Positions 34,564 through 43,409 of a DNA stretch of 64,000 nucleotides are shown here, in pieces. A program made the position numbers and the translations under genes. Positions within the stretch are counted from its first letter, which is position 1. Each line of letters begins with the position of its first letter. The notes under the pieces are model-generated. The model made no database searches, was not told the origin of the DNA, and saw only the letters and a list, made by a program, of their open reading frames with translations. Location: NCBI RefSeq assembly GCF_036245645.1, contig NZ_BTPE01000007.1, forward strand, positions 1 to 64,000, given 5' to 3'. This DNA comes from Algoriphagus taiwanensis (lineage in GTDB: Bacteria > Bacteroidota > Bacteroidia > Cytophagales > Cyclobacteriaceae).

Positions 34564-35051
34564 GGGGTAATTCCTTGTTTGATTAGTTTTTCCCGGATTT
34601 TCGTCCTGGCGCGGTGCAGGTTTACTTTCACTTGATCCATTGGGATTTCCAAATAGGTGGAGATTTCCTCGTAGCTCATCTCTTCCACCTCACGGAGAAG
34701 GAACACATCCTTTTGCTTGGGTGAAAGCTCCTCCACGAGTTCCAAAACCAGCCGATGCTCTTGCTCGATCTCCAACTTTTTGGATTCCGGCTGAGAAAGC
34801 TCTTCGGCATTTTCCAGACTATCCAAAGGTTTGATTTTGCGATAATGCGTCAGCATTTCATTTTTCAGACTTTTGACCAGCCATCCGCCCAGATTGGGAT
34901 GGGATTGGAGCTCATGCTGCCTGATCACCGATTTTTCGAAGACATTTTGTAGCACATCCTCAGCGAGGTCCCGGTCCTTGGTCCACAGATATACCATGCG
35001 GTAGAGTCTGCCTTTCAAAGGCCAGATGTGTGTCTCGAAAAATGACTTCAT
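34560..35051 (-). CDS. ECF-type RNA polymerase sigma factor
   Basis: 163 aa from the ATG at 35051, which puts the conserved region directly at the N-terminus; the frame extends upstream without homology. Region 2 is seen as LYRMVYLWTKDRDLAEDVLQNVFEK (two blocks, residues ~13-38) and region 4 as LSPKQKDVFLLREVEEMSYEEIS with a helix-turn-helix running into VKVNLHRARTKIREKL. It directs RNA polymerase to a small regulon. It heads an operon with a membrane protein and two DUF4252 genes. The 260 bp upstream hold no other gene before the tRNA. Confidence 0.93.
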   Translation of the reverse strand: MKSFFETHIWPLKGRLYRMVYLWTKDRDLAEDVLQNVFEKSVIRQHELQSHPNLGGWLVKSLKNEMLTHYRKIKPLDSLENAEELSQPESKKLEIEQEHRLVLELVEELSPKQKDVFLLREVEEMSYEEISTYLEIPMDQVKVNLHRARTKIREKLIKQGITP

Positions 35052-35280
35052 TCGGTAGGATGATGCAGATAGGCGAGAAAAGTTACAGGCTAGGAAGAAA
35101 AAAATTGCATTTTCTTCAAAACCATAAGCCAAAAACAGGGATTCTAAGCCTAAACAATCCTTGGAAGATTAGATTCATTTTAAATTCAGTTGAAAAAATA
35201 GTATGCATGCAGACTATTTTATATTTTGCACAGGTGAAAAACAGGAGTATTTCAGTGGCAACTAGAAAATCAATGGGCAA

Positions 35281-35310
35281 AAAAAATCCCGATCCTTTGA
35301 GGGATCGGGA
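35281..35310 (-). terminator. Terminator after tRNA-Phe
   Basis: A 9-bp GC-rich stem (35287-35295 with 35301-35310) and a run of T residues on the minus strand, immediately behind the tRNA gene. Confidence 0.88.
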
Positions 35311-35313
35311 GGG

Positions 35314-35386
35314 TGGTGATGAGTGGACTCGAACCACCGACTCACGGATTTTCAGTCCGATGCTCTACCAACTGAGCTACATCACC
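35314..35386 (-). tRNA. tRNA-Phe (GAA)
   Basis: A 73-nt cloverleaf on the minus strand: acceptor arms GGTGATG and CATCACC, D-arm AGCTCAGTTGGTAGAGC, anticodon arm CGGACTGAAAATCCG with anticodon GAA at 35351-35353, and T-loop TTCGAGT. The discriminator is A. The 3' CCA is not fully encoded (ACCC follows the acceptor), so it must be added after transcription. It has its own promoter and terminator. Confidence 0.97.
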
Positions 35387-35402
35387 TTTTCGTAAAGTGA
35401 TG

Positions 35403-35433
35403 CAAAGGTAGAAATATGCCGAATTGATACAAA
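35403..35433 (-). promoter_or_regulatory. Promoter of tRNA-Phe
   Basis: On the minus strand TTTG (35430-35433), 19 nt, TACCTTTG (35403-35410), about 17 bp before the mature tRNA 5' end. One of the best matches in the window to the Bacteroidota consensus. Confidence 0.75.
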
Positions 35434-35489
35434 TGGTTTTCAGAAAAAAATAAACCCAAATTCTTGAAAAAACAGCTAATTAAAACACT

Positions 35490-36824
35490 ATGAGCATCTT
35501 ACCTCAACTTGCATTTCTCCTGATTTTGGGCGTTGCGGGCTATATTTTGAGTAAAAGGATCAAATTTCTGAGAAGAAATATCCTTTTGGGCAAGGGCGAG
35601 ACCAGGAATGACCAACCTGAAAGACGCTGGCAGACGATGCTGCTTGTGGCTTTCGGGCAGCAAAAAATGTTCGCCCGCCTGACCCCGGCATTTCTTCACC
35701 TTCTCATTTATGTAGGCTTTTTGGTGATCAATCTTGAGGTCCTCGAATTTATACTAGACGGGATTCTTGGCACCCACAGGCTATTTGCCCCTGTCTTGGG
35801 AGGAGCCTACACCGTGGCGATCAATATTTTTGAATTTCTCGCTGTTGCCGTGTTGATTTCCTGTGTGGCCTTTCTGATTCGTAGGAATGTGATGAAAGTC
35901 GAGCGATTCACCAAACCTGAGATGAAAGGTTGGCCTGCTTTGGATGCTAATTTGATTCTGGTGATTGAAATCATCTTGATGTTTGCTATTCTCACCATGA
36001 ATGCCACCGATCAGATTCTCGCGGCTCGGGGCGACGAGCACTATTTGGCCTTGGGAACGCTGTTTTTCAGCAGCATGCTTCAGCCTCTTTTTGAGGGATT
36101 TTCCAATGGGGCTTTGGTTGCTATTGAGCGCTTTGCGTGGTGGTTTCACATCGTAGGCATTCTTGCTTTCGCAGTATATGTCACCTATTCCAAGCACCTC
36201 CACATCTTCTTGGCTTTCCCGAATACTTGGTATTCCAACCTAAAGCCAAAAGGAGAAATGCAAAATATGCCTGAAGTTACCAACGAGGTGAACATGATGC
36301 TGGGAATCCAAGGGGAGACCTCCTCCGAACCTCCGGCAGAGATTGGTCGATTCGGTGCCAAAGACATCAATGACCTTACTTGGGTCAACGTGATGAATGC
36401 CTATTCCTGCACCGAGTGCGGAAGATGTACTTCAGAATGTCCAGCCAATCTGACTGGAAAAAAACTTTCTCCCAGAAAGATCATGATGGACGTCCGTGAC
36501 CGTGCAGAAGAAGTAGGAAAAAGTATAGATTCCGGCGGACCAGGCTTGGAAGACGGCAAGTCTCTTTTGGGTGACTACATCACCAAAGAAGAAATCAACG
36601 CCTGTACCAGTTGCAATGCCTGCGTAGAAGCCTGCCCGGTCAACATCGACCCGCTTTCTATCATACTCCAGCTTCGTCGCTATGTGGCCATGGAGGAATC
36701 AGGCACCCCAGCTCAGTGGAATGCCATGTTCCAAAACATGGAAACCAGCTTCTCTCCCTGGAAATTCAGTCCTTCGGATCGATTCAACTGGGCTGATAAA
36801 GTGAAAGAGGAGGAAATGAAGTAA
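35490..36824 (+). CDS. Membrane-bound 4Fe-4S dicluster protein (HdrDE/GlcF-like electron-transfer subunit)
   Basis: 444 aa. The N-terminal ~250 residues contain about six hydrophobic segments with membrane His residues (RLTPAFLHLLIYVGF, AWWFHIVGILAFAVYV), suggesting a cytochrome-b-like or quinone-facing domain. The C-terminal ~190 residues carry two ferredoxin-type motifs, CTECGRCTSECP (~residue 309) and CTSCNACVEACP (~372), each Cx2Cx2CxxxCP, so two 4Fe-4S clusters. It resembles membrane heterodisulfide-reductase-like proteins that pass electrons between quinone and a soluble partner. The downstream CCG protein, 95 bp away, is the natural partner. The electron donor and acceptor are unknown. 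Confidence 0.85.
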   Translation: MSILPQLAFLLILGVAGYILSKRIKFLRRNILLGKGETRNDQPERRWQTMLLVAFGQQKMFARLTPAFLHLLIYVGFLVINLEVLEFILDGILGTHRLFAPVLGGAYTVAINIFEFLAVAVLISCVAFLIRRNVMKVERFTKPEMKGWPALDANLILVIEIILMFAILTMNATDQILAARGDEHYLALGTLFFSSMLQPLFEGFSNGALVAIERFAWWFHIVGILAFAVYVTYSKHLHIFLAFPNTWYSNLKPKGEMQNMPEVTNEVNMMLGIQGETSSEPPAEIGRFGAKDINDLTWVNVMNAYSCTECGRCTSECPANLTGKKLSPRKIMMDVRDRAEEVGKSIDSGGPGLEDGKSLLGDYITKEEINACTSCNACVEACPVNIDPLSIILQLRRYVAMEESGTPAQWNAMFQNMETSFSPWKFSPSDRFNWADKVKEEEMK

Positions 36825-36830
36825 TCAAAA

Positions 36831-36917
36831 GTCTGATGCTTGATGACCGATGTCCGGTGAAATTATCTTCCCGCTTCTTGGTTCTTGCATCTTATGTCTA
36901 ACGTCTAAAATCTGAAT
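36831..36917. repeat. Intergenic degenerate heptad-word arrays between the two FeS genes
   Basis: Two runs in exact 7-bp phase. 36831-36858 has four units beginning GTCTGAT and GCTTGAT. 36876-36917 has six units that all begin TCT (for example TCTTGGT, TCTTATG, TCTAACG). The second run ends 2 bp before the ATG of the next gene, so it also occupies the region where a ribosome binding site would be. Confidence 0.75.
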
Positions 36918-36919
36918 AA

Positions 36920-37711
36920 ATGTCTACCTATAAAGTCCCTACCATGGCCGAAATGGCCGCTAATGGCCAAACCCCCAAAGTTCTTTTTTGGGTGGGATGT
37001 GCCGGCTCTTTCGACGAGCGATACAAAGCCGTCACTCAGGCTTTTGTGAAAATCTTAAATAAAGTCGGAGTAAGCTTTGCTGTTCTGGGTCCTGAAGAAA
37101 CCTGCACTGGCGATCCAGCCCGGCGTGCAGGAAACGAATTCCTATTCCAAATGCAAGCAGTCGCCAATATTCAGGTCCTGAATGGATATGAAGTCAAAAA
37201 GGTGGTTACTGCCTGTCCTCACTGCTTCAATACCATCAAAAACGAATATCCTGCTTTGGGAGGTAATTACGAAGTCATCCACCACTCTCAATTTCTCCAG
37301 CAGCTGATCAACGAAGGCAAAGTAAGGCTACAAGGAGGAGGAGAATTTAAAGGAAAGAAAATCACCTTTCATGATTCCTGCTACCTCGGCAGAGCAAATG
37401 ATGTCTACGAAGCCCCAAGAGAAGTGATCAAAGCGCTCGATGTGGAACTAGTCGAAATGAAGCGATGCCGAACCAAAGGCTTGTGTTGCGGAGCCGGTGG
37501 AGCACAGATGTTTAAAGAGCCTGAGGCCGGAAAAAAAGACATCAACATTGAGCGAACTGAGGAAGCGTTGGCTACAGGAGCTCAGGCGATTGCTGTAGGA
37601 TGTCCTTTTTGCCTCACCATGATGACTGACGGAGTCAAAAACAAAGAAAAGGAAAATGAGGTGGCCGTGTATGACCTCGCGGAGATGATCGCCAAAGATA
37701 TGGGCATATAA
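36920..37711 (+). CDS. CCG-domain FeS oxidoreductase subunit (HdrB/LutA-like)
   Basis: 263 aa, soluble. Two cysteine-rich CCG domains are visible. The first has CAGSFDERY near residue 30, ETCTGDPARR near 61 and CPHCFNTIKNEYP near 95; the second has HDSCYLGRANDVY near 153 and GLCCGAGGAQMF near 190. Such domains bind a 4Fe-4S or non-cubane cluster and do the catalytic chemistry in heterodisulfide reductase and the glycolate/lactate oxidase subunits. It pairs with the membrane dicluster protein upstream. The substrate is not known. Confidence 0.87.
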   Translation: MSTYKVPTMAEMAANGQTPKVLFWVGCAGSFDERYKAVTQAFVKILNKVGVSFAVLGPEETCTGDPARRAGNEFLFQMQAVANIQVLNGYEVKKVVTACPHCFNTIKNEYPALGGNYEVIHHSQFLQQLINEGKVRLQGGGEFKGKKITFHDSCYLGRANDVYEAPREVIKALDVELVEMKRCRTKGLCCGAGGAQMFKEPEAGKKDINIERTEEALATGAQAIAVGCPFCLTMMTDGVKNKEKENEVAVYDLAEMIAKDMGI

Positions 37712-37787
37712 GATTGATCTCATTGAATCAATTCGACCCTTTTTGCCGTTATGCAGAAAGGGTTTTTCTTTGACCAAACAAAACACC

Positions 37788-38276
37788 ATGTACATTCCAT
37801 TTGATCAGCTGCCCGGACATGCCCGAGTCTGGGTTTACCAGTCCAATAGAACGTTGAATGAAAAGGAACTGGAAGTTATCCAGCAAAAACTGACTAGATT
37901 TTGCGAAGGCTGGAACACTCATGGAAACCCAATGCCCACCTCATTTCAAATCTTAGACTCGCAAATTCTGATTTTGGCAGTGGATGAAAGCAACTTGGGA
38001 ACCAGCGGATGCTCCATAGACAGCTCAGTCCGAACGCTCCGGGAATTGGAATCTCTGCTTGGAATCAACCTTACCGATCAGGGAAAAGTGACGGTGAAAA
38101 ATGCTGCCGGCCAGGTGAATGTACTTCCTGCTTTGGGACTCAAAAGTAAAGTTCAAGCTGGGGAGTTGACCTTGGAGCAGGAAGTAATCAATCCTCAAGT
38201 CCAAAGCAAAGCCGATCTTCACCAACTCTGGCAACCTGTCCGAAATAGCTGGCTGAACAAATATTTTCCGAATTAA
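37788..38276 (+). CDS. Conserved small protein of unknown function
   Basis: 162 aa from the ATG at 37788 (MYIPFDQLPGHARVWVYQS); an upstream in-frame start is unlikely. Soluble, no signal peptide. It contains LTRFCEGWNTHGNPMPTSFQ and DESNLGTSGCSIDSSVRTLREL, which are conserved in a family of Bacteroidota proteins that databases often mislabel as an ABC transporter ATPase. No Walker motifs are present, so that label is not supported. It sits between the FeS pair and the PorE-like gene. The function is unknown. Confidence 0.75.
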   Translation: MYIPFDQLPGHARVWVYQSNRTLNEKELEVIQQKLTRFCEGWNTHGNPMPTSFQILDSQILILAVDESNLGTSGCSIDSSVRTLRELESLLGINLTDQGKVTVKNAAGQVNVLPALGLKSKVQAGELTLEQEVINPQVQSKADLHQLWQPVRNSWLNKYFPN

Positions 38277-38315
38277 ATTTGTATTATTCAGAGCCCGAAC
38301 ATGCATTCGAAATCC

Positions 38316-40247
38316 ATGAAATATTATTTTTTCTCACTTTCTCTTCTTTTCACCCTCGTTTTGGGAGGTTGCAAAAGTATGTTGGAGAAAGGCAACGATC
38401 AATTCCTTTCCGGACAATATCAATATGCCATCAATACTTTTGGAGGAATATTGGAGCAGGACTCGACGGATTTCAGAGCTAACCAAGTAATGGCAGAGAG
38501 CTACCGCCTTTCCAACCGGATAGAAAAATCAGAGCCCTACTACCGTCAGTTGGTGGAACAGGAGCCTTCTTTCAATCACTATTTTTTCCTTGCCCAAAGC
38601 CTAAAGGCCCAACAGAAAAACGAGGAAGCCAAAAAAGCCTTTGAATCTGCCAAGCAATACACCTCCGATGAGGCCCTTTTGGCAAGAACCCAACGGGAAA
38701 TCGAATCCATCAAACTGGCAGAAGGAATAGAAAACTACTGGCCCAATCATGTCTTGGTCAACTATCAGGAACTGAATACTCCCGGACCGGATTACAGCCC
38801 GGTAGTCAGTGAAAACTTCCTCTATTTTACAGCCGGGAGACAGGCCTCCGGTATCTATCCTGCCACAGGAACTCCCTATACCAAGCTTTTTAGAACCAGA
38901 GCAGAAGGCGTGAGAGTGGATGTTGGCGGAATTCAGGCCCTGCCGGAATTCCGAAATGAGGAAGGCCTAAACCAAGGTGCCATCGCTATCAGTCCGGATG
39001 GAAATACCATTATTTACAGTCGAGGAAACTCCACTTCCCCGAAAGACCTGCCTGAAAATGCCCTTTTTGCCTCCTATTTTAGAGGTTCTGGATTTACTCA
39101 GCCAATTTGGATGCCGGTAAATGAAGATGAGTTTTGGTGGAATTCCACCCCTGCCTTTAGTCCGGATGGTTCCGAATTGTACTTTGCCTCCAACCGCCCG
39201 GGAGGATATGGCGGAATTGATCTTTACAAGGCAACAAAACTGGCCAATGGAGACTTCGGAAACGCCGTCAACCTTGGCCCTACCATCAATACGCCGGGAA
39301 ATGAGCTTTTCCCAAGAATGGCCCCCGACGGAAAATTTTTCTTTTCATCCGATGGTCATCCGGGATATGGAAAGCTTGATCTTTTTGTAGCTGAAAAAGA
39401 TGAAAACGGAACTCAGGTGATCAAAAACCTGGGAGAGAACTTCAATACCAAAGACGACGATTTTGGCATTTTCTTTACCGAATACCCCAAAACAGGGTTT
39501 ATTTCCTCCAATCGAGAAGGTGGGGTAGGAGATGATGATATCTACTATTTTGAAGACAAAACCCCCAAGCCAAAAATTATCAATGTCCTCTTGAATGTCT
39601 TTGCCAAGGAAACAAAAGAAGACGGCTCGGATAGCCCAATCCCTCAGACCAGAATAGTCCTGTATGGCTCGGACAACAAGCAGCAGGGAGGAGACTTTTC
39701 CAATGCCAACGGGCGGGTAAGATTTACCATGGCTCCGGAATCCGATTATACCATCATCGCTTCCAAAAACGGCTACTTCTCCAAGTCTGTCCCTTACACG
39801 ACCAAAGGAAAAACACCGGATCCTGCCACTCTTATCCAGGATGTGACCAACGTGACTTTGGACACAACCATCTATCTGGATCAGCTGATTTTGGAGAAAT
39901 CTATCGTATTAGAAAACATCTATTACGATCTGGATAAAGCGGATATCCGTCCGGATGCTGCTATTGAGCTGGACAAATTGGTCAAAATCCTTGCTGACAA
40001 TCCAAGCATCCGAATCGAGCTTAGCTCACACACCGATGCCCGGTCCAGCGATGCCTACAACTTGGATCTTTCCCAGAGAAGAGCGCAAAGTGCGGTTGAC
40101 TACATTGTCTCCAAAGGGATAGCGGCTGATCGATTGGTGGCCAAAGGCTATGGGGAAACTCAATTGATCATCAAAGACGCCCAAACCGAGGAAGAACATC
40201 AAGTCAACCGAAGAACCGAGTTTAAGGTGATTGAGATTAAGGAGTAA
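38316..40247 (+). CDS. PorE-like OmpA-family lipoprotein with TPR and PD40 repeats
   Basis: 643 aa from the ATG at 38316 (an ATG at 38301 is also in frame). The lipoprotein signal ends LVLGGC. Domains in order: TPR-like helices (~25-150; KNEEAKKAFESAKQYT), a WD40-like PD40 beta-propeller (~150-410; repeated SPDGSELYFASNRPGGYGG and DGKFFFSSDGHPGYGKLD), a carboxypeptidase-like sandwich (~420-520) and an OmpA peptidoglycan-binding domain (~530-640; YYDLDKADIRPDAAIELDKL, TDARSSDAYNLDLSQRRA). This order is that of PorE, a component of the type IX secretion system, but paralogues exist, so the assignment to T9SS is an inference. Confidence 0.85.
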   Translation: MKYYFFSLSLLFTLVLGGCKSMLEKGNDQFLSGQYQYAINTFGGILEQDSTDFRANQVMAESYRLSNRIEKSEPYYRQLVEQEPSFNHYFFLAQSLKAQQKNEEAKKAFESAKQYTSDEALLARTQREIESIKLAEGIENYWPNHVLVNYQELNTPGPDYSPVVSENFLYFTAGRQASGIYPATGTPYTKLFRTRAEGVRVDVGGIQALPEFRNEEGLNQGAIAISPDGNTIIYSRGNSTSPKDLPENALFASYFRGSGFTQPIWMPVNEDEFWWNSTPAFSPDGSELYFASNRPGGYGGIDLYKATKLANGDFGNAVNLGPTINTPGNELFPRMAPDGKFFFSSDGHPGYGKLDLFVAEKDENGTQVIKNLGENFNTKDDDFGIFFTEYPKTGFISSNREGGVGDDDIYYFEDKTPKPKIINVLLNVFAKETKEDGSDSPIPQTRIVLYGSDNKQQGGDFSNANGRVRFTMAPESDYTIIASKNGYFSKSVPYTTKGKTPDPATLIQDVTNVTLDTTIYLDQLILEKSIVLENIYYDLDKADIRPDAAIELDKLVKILADNPSIRIELSSHTDARSSDAYNLDLSQRRAQSAVDYIVSKGIAADRLVAKGYGETQLIIKDAQTEEEHQVNRRTEFKVIEIKE

Positions 40248-40251
40248 AATT

Positions 40252-40286
40252 AGATCCAAGACGCTAGAATCAAGACACAAGACTTA
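40252..40286. repeat. Degenerate heptad-word array after the PorE-like gene
   Basis: Five contiguous 7-bp units all beginning AGA (AGATCCA, AGACGCT, AGAATCA, AGACACA, AGACTTA), immediately after the stop codon. Less regular units continue to about 40300. Confidence 0.75.
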
Positions 40287-40320
40287 TAGGTTCTGGAATC
40301 TTTCTTCTGAAGAATTAAAA

Positions 40321-40360
40321 AAGTGCCATCCGGATTGAATATCTGAATGGCACTTTTTTG
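40321..40360. terminator. Bidirectional terminator between the PorE-like and GH3 genes
   Basis: A perfect 9-bp stem (40321-40329 with 40347-40355) with T runs on both strands. It sits between convergent genes and can serve both. Confidence 0.85.
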
Positions 40361-40457
40361 TTAAGGCGGTGGATTATGGAATTTCATTTGACCAAGCCCA
40401 CCCTATTCTACTCAAATAGCTTGATCTGTTTAGTTTAAGGGATTTTAAAATTATCTC

Positions 40458-43409
40458 TCAATTCTCCATCGCCTCGTAGATCAAATCATGAATCTCAGTC
40501 CGGATTCCCTCAGAGAGCAGCTTATTGTTGTTGGCATCCGGATAGACCCGATTGGAAAGAAAGACGTAAATCAGATCATTTTCAGGATCCGCCCACACAC
40601 AAGTTCCGGTAAATCCGGTATGACCAAAAGTGGATTTGGGAGCTAACTTCCCTGCAGACCCTCCCTTTCCGACTTCGGGTTCGGGCTTATCCCATCCCCA
40701 TCCTCTGCGGCTCATATTGGATTGCCTTTTGGTAAACTCCTTCACCGTCTCAGGGCGGATCAAATTGACGTCTCCATATTTCCCTTGATTGAGCATGAGT
40801 TGCATCATGACTGCCAGATCATTGGCTGTGCCAAATAAGCCGGCATGTCCAGCTACTCCTCCAAACATAGCTGCTCCGGGATCGTGGACATAGCCTTGGA
40901 CCTGTCTTTTTCGAAAAGCCACATCATTTTCAGTAGGGGCAATGGACGTGATCGGCATTTTTTCCCCAGGATTAAAAGTGAGGGTATGAAGTCCCAATGG
41001 TTCGTAGAAGTTTTGAGCCAAAAACTCATCCAAAGGCTGATTCACTATCCGCTCGATGACTGCCTGCATGAAGTACATGGTGAGGTCTGAATAAACGTAC
41101 TTCACCGGCTTGGGAAGAAGGTCAGATTTGACTGTCCAGCTCCAGATACTGTCCCTCAGCCCATCTCTGGCAAACATATCGTTGGAAACTGGTCGAGAAA
41201 ACCCGGGTTCTGAGGAAGGCTTATAATACTCGGATCTCCATTGACCACTTTCTACCGTTTTCACATAGTGGGGAATAAAAGCCTTTAATCCCGCCTCATG
41301 CGCCATGACATTTTTCAGGACAAGGTTGGCCTTATTGGTCCCCTTCAACTCAGGAAGGTAATCTCCCAAGGTTTTGTTCATGTCGAGTTCACCCCGACTT
41401 TCCAAAAACATGGCTGCTTGGGTAGTAGCCAAAACCTTGGTAATCGAAGCTAAATCATAAACTGTATTGGGAGTGACAGCCGCACTCCTTTTGTAATCCA
41501 GATATCCATAGGATCGCTCAAATACCACCTTTCCATCCTTCACAACCAAGACATTGGCACCCGGGGCCGCTTGAATCTTGATCATTCGCTTAGCGACCTC
41601 ATCTATCCGGTCCAGCTTTTCACTGTTAAGTCCCACACTTTCCGGCATCCCGTAAGAAAGCTTGCTCAAGCCTGGAAGAAATCCCCCAACTCCCTGAGTA
41701 TATCCACCGCTTACGCTGACCGGCATAATTCCTTTTCCGGGCCTTCCCCCAAAGAGAAGCTGGGGAGCAAGCATTTGTGTGATTTCATTGTTCTCGTAGG
41801 CCAAGACCACATTGCCCATTCCCTGCACGGCTGTCGCCGCATAGGCATTGCCAAAGAGGACCGTCACTACCTTTTGTCTTTTTTCCAGAGCTTTGATCAG
41901 CTGAATATCCATCGGTGCTATGCCAAATGCTCGATTGGGACTGTTGGTTACACCCATCAATCCCACGATGACTACATCAAAGTCTTCCAACTTTTTCATC
42001 AGGGCATAGTGTTCAGATTGGGAGGCCGCTTTGCTTATCGAAAAGTGCTCGACTTTCGTGTATTTGTTCAGGTATTGGGAGAATTTTTCCCCTGGATCAC
42101 CTATGGTCAAGCTGGCAAAACTCTTTAGATCGAGCTGCTTAAATGGCAAAAGATCTCCTTTGTTGGAGGCTACGGTGAAGGCATCAGCGTAGAGCTTTTC
42201 TAAAATAACTTTAGATGCGGCGGGATTCAAACGGTCGGCAATTTTATGGGTATCGATGGGTTTTCTTTTGTGCAGTCCTGCCCAATATTTTGCCTTTAGA
42301 ATTTTCTTTACCCGGCGGTTGATTTCTGCTTCCGAAATCAAACCCTGACTGACTGCGTCTTTGATCAGGACTTTGGCTTTGGGAACATCCTGAGAATACA
42401 AAAGCACGTCATTTCCTGCCAAAAGGGCTTTGACATCAACTTCTCCCGGCCTATTGGAAACAGCAACCCCTCGCATATTTAGCGCATCGGTAAATACCAA
42501 TCCCTGGAAATTCATCCGCTTTTGGAGCAAATCCGTCACTACCGGTTTGGAAAGACTCGTCGGAACATTAGTTCCTTGACTCAGGCTGGGCACATCAAGG
42601 TGAGCCACCATCACGGACATCAGATTTTCTCTGAATAACTCCTGATAAGGGTAGAGATCGACATTCCAGATTCGGTTTTCTGCATGCTTGATCACAGGCA
42701 GGGTATGGTGGCTGTCAGTCTCGGTGTCCCCGTGACCGGGAAAATGCTTGGCATTGGCTATGACTCCATGGTCCTGAAGCCCCTTCATGTAGGCCAACGC
42801 CTGTCGGGTCACCAAATCCTTGTTTTCCCCGAAAGCACGATACCCGATTACCGGATTATTGGGATTGGAGTTGACATCCACTACAGGGGCAAAGTTGATG
42901 TGCATTCCCAATTCCTTAAACTGTAGGGCAATCTGCTTCCCCATTTCATAAATCAGCTGATCATCCTGCACTGCCCCCAAGGTCATTGCTTTGGGAAAAT
43001 TGAGAACAGAATCCAAACGCATACCCACTCCCCACTCTGCATCCATAGCAATAAAGAGAGGGGTTTTGGCTTGGGCTTGATAGTAATTGGTCAATCTCGC
43101 CTGCCGGTTGGGTCCTCCTTGGAAAAAAATCAGCCCTCCCAAATTCTCCGTTTTGATCAGATTGCTGATCTCATCCACATGTCTTTGGTCCTTGTTGGAG
43201 TAGGCAGCTACCATAAACAATTGCCCCAATCTCTCATCAAAAGTCAGAGAATTGAACACGCTGTCTACCCAGGACAATTGCGTAGTACGGTCAGGACTGA
43301 GAAGTGGGTCTTCGATCGTTAAAAAAAGATCGGTCCTTGCCGAAGAAAAAAGGCCTAAGACCAAAAAAAAACTGAGAAGCTTCCAATGCTTCTTTCTCAT
43401 CCCATACAT
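40458..43409 (-). CDS. GH3 beta-N-acetylhexosaminidase fused to a beta-lactamase-fold serine hydrolase
   Basis: 983 aa with an N-terminal signal peptide (WKLLSFFLVLGLFSSAR; an ATG at 43400 is an equally good start). Residues ~35-360 are a NagZ-like GH3 domain: KHFPGHGDTETDSHHTLPV carries the catalytic His loop and VFTDALNMRGVAV the nucleophile Asp. Residues ~370-590 are the second GH3 domain. Residues ~600-983 are a class C beta-lactamase-type domain with SITK (Ser and Lys), YSD and HTG motifs. It probably trims muropeptides and peptides in the periplasm. This domain pair is a recurring Bacteroidota fusion. The substrate is inferred. Confidence 0.9.
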   Translation of the reverse strand: MYGMRKKHWKLLSFFLVLGLFSSARTDLFLTIEDPLLSPDRTTQLSWVDSVFNSLTFDERLGQLFMVAAYSNKDQRHVDEISNLIKTENLGGLIFFQGGPNRQARLTNYYQAQAKTPLFIAMDAEWGVGMRLDSVLNFPKAMTLGAVQDDQLIYEMGKQIALQFKELGMHINFAPVVDVNSNPNNPVIGYRAFGENKDLVTRQALAYMKGLQDHGVIANAKHFPGHGDTETDSHHTLPVIKHAENRIWNVDLYPYQELFRENLMSVMVAHLDVPSLSQGTNVPTSLSKPVVTDLLQKRMNFQGLVFTDALNMRGVAVSNRPGEVDVKALLAGNDVLLYSQDVPKAKVLIKDAVSQGLISEAEINRRVKKILKAKYWAGLHKRKPIDTHKIADRLNPAASKVILEKLYADAFTVASNKGDLLPFKQLDLKSFASLTIGDPGEKFSQYLNKYTKVEHFSISKAASQSEHYALMKKLEDFDVVIVGLMGVTNSPNRAFGIAPMDIQLIKALEKRQKVVTVLFGNAYAATAVQGMGNVVLAYENNEITQMLAPQLLFGGRPGKGIMPVSVSGGYTQGVGGFLPGLSKLSYGMPESVGLNSEKLDRIDEVAKRMIKIQAAPGANVLVVKDGKVVFERSYGYLDYKRSAAVTPNTVYDLASITKVLATTQAAMFLESRGELDMNKTLGDYLPELKGTNKANLVLKNVMAHEAGLKAFIPHYVKTVESGQWRSEYYKPSSEPGFSRPVSNDMFARDGLRDSIWSWTVKSDLLPKPVKYVYSDLTMYFMQAVIERIVNQPLDEFLAQNFYEPLGLHTLTFNPGEKMPITSIAPTENDVAFRKRQVQGYVHDPGAAMFGGVAGHAGLFGTANDLAVMMQLMLNQGKYGDVNLIRPETVKEFTKRQSNMSRRGWGWDKPEPEVGKGGSAGKLAPKSTFGHTGFTGTCVWADPENDLIYVFLSNRVYPDANNNKLLSEGIRTEIHDLIYEAMEN

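Noticed and set aside
37788..38276. ABC transporter ATPase annotation
   Set aside because: No Walker A, signature or Walker B motif exists in the 162 residues.
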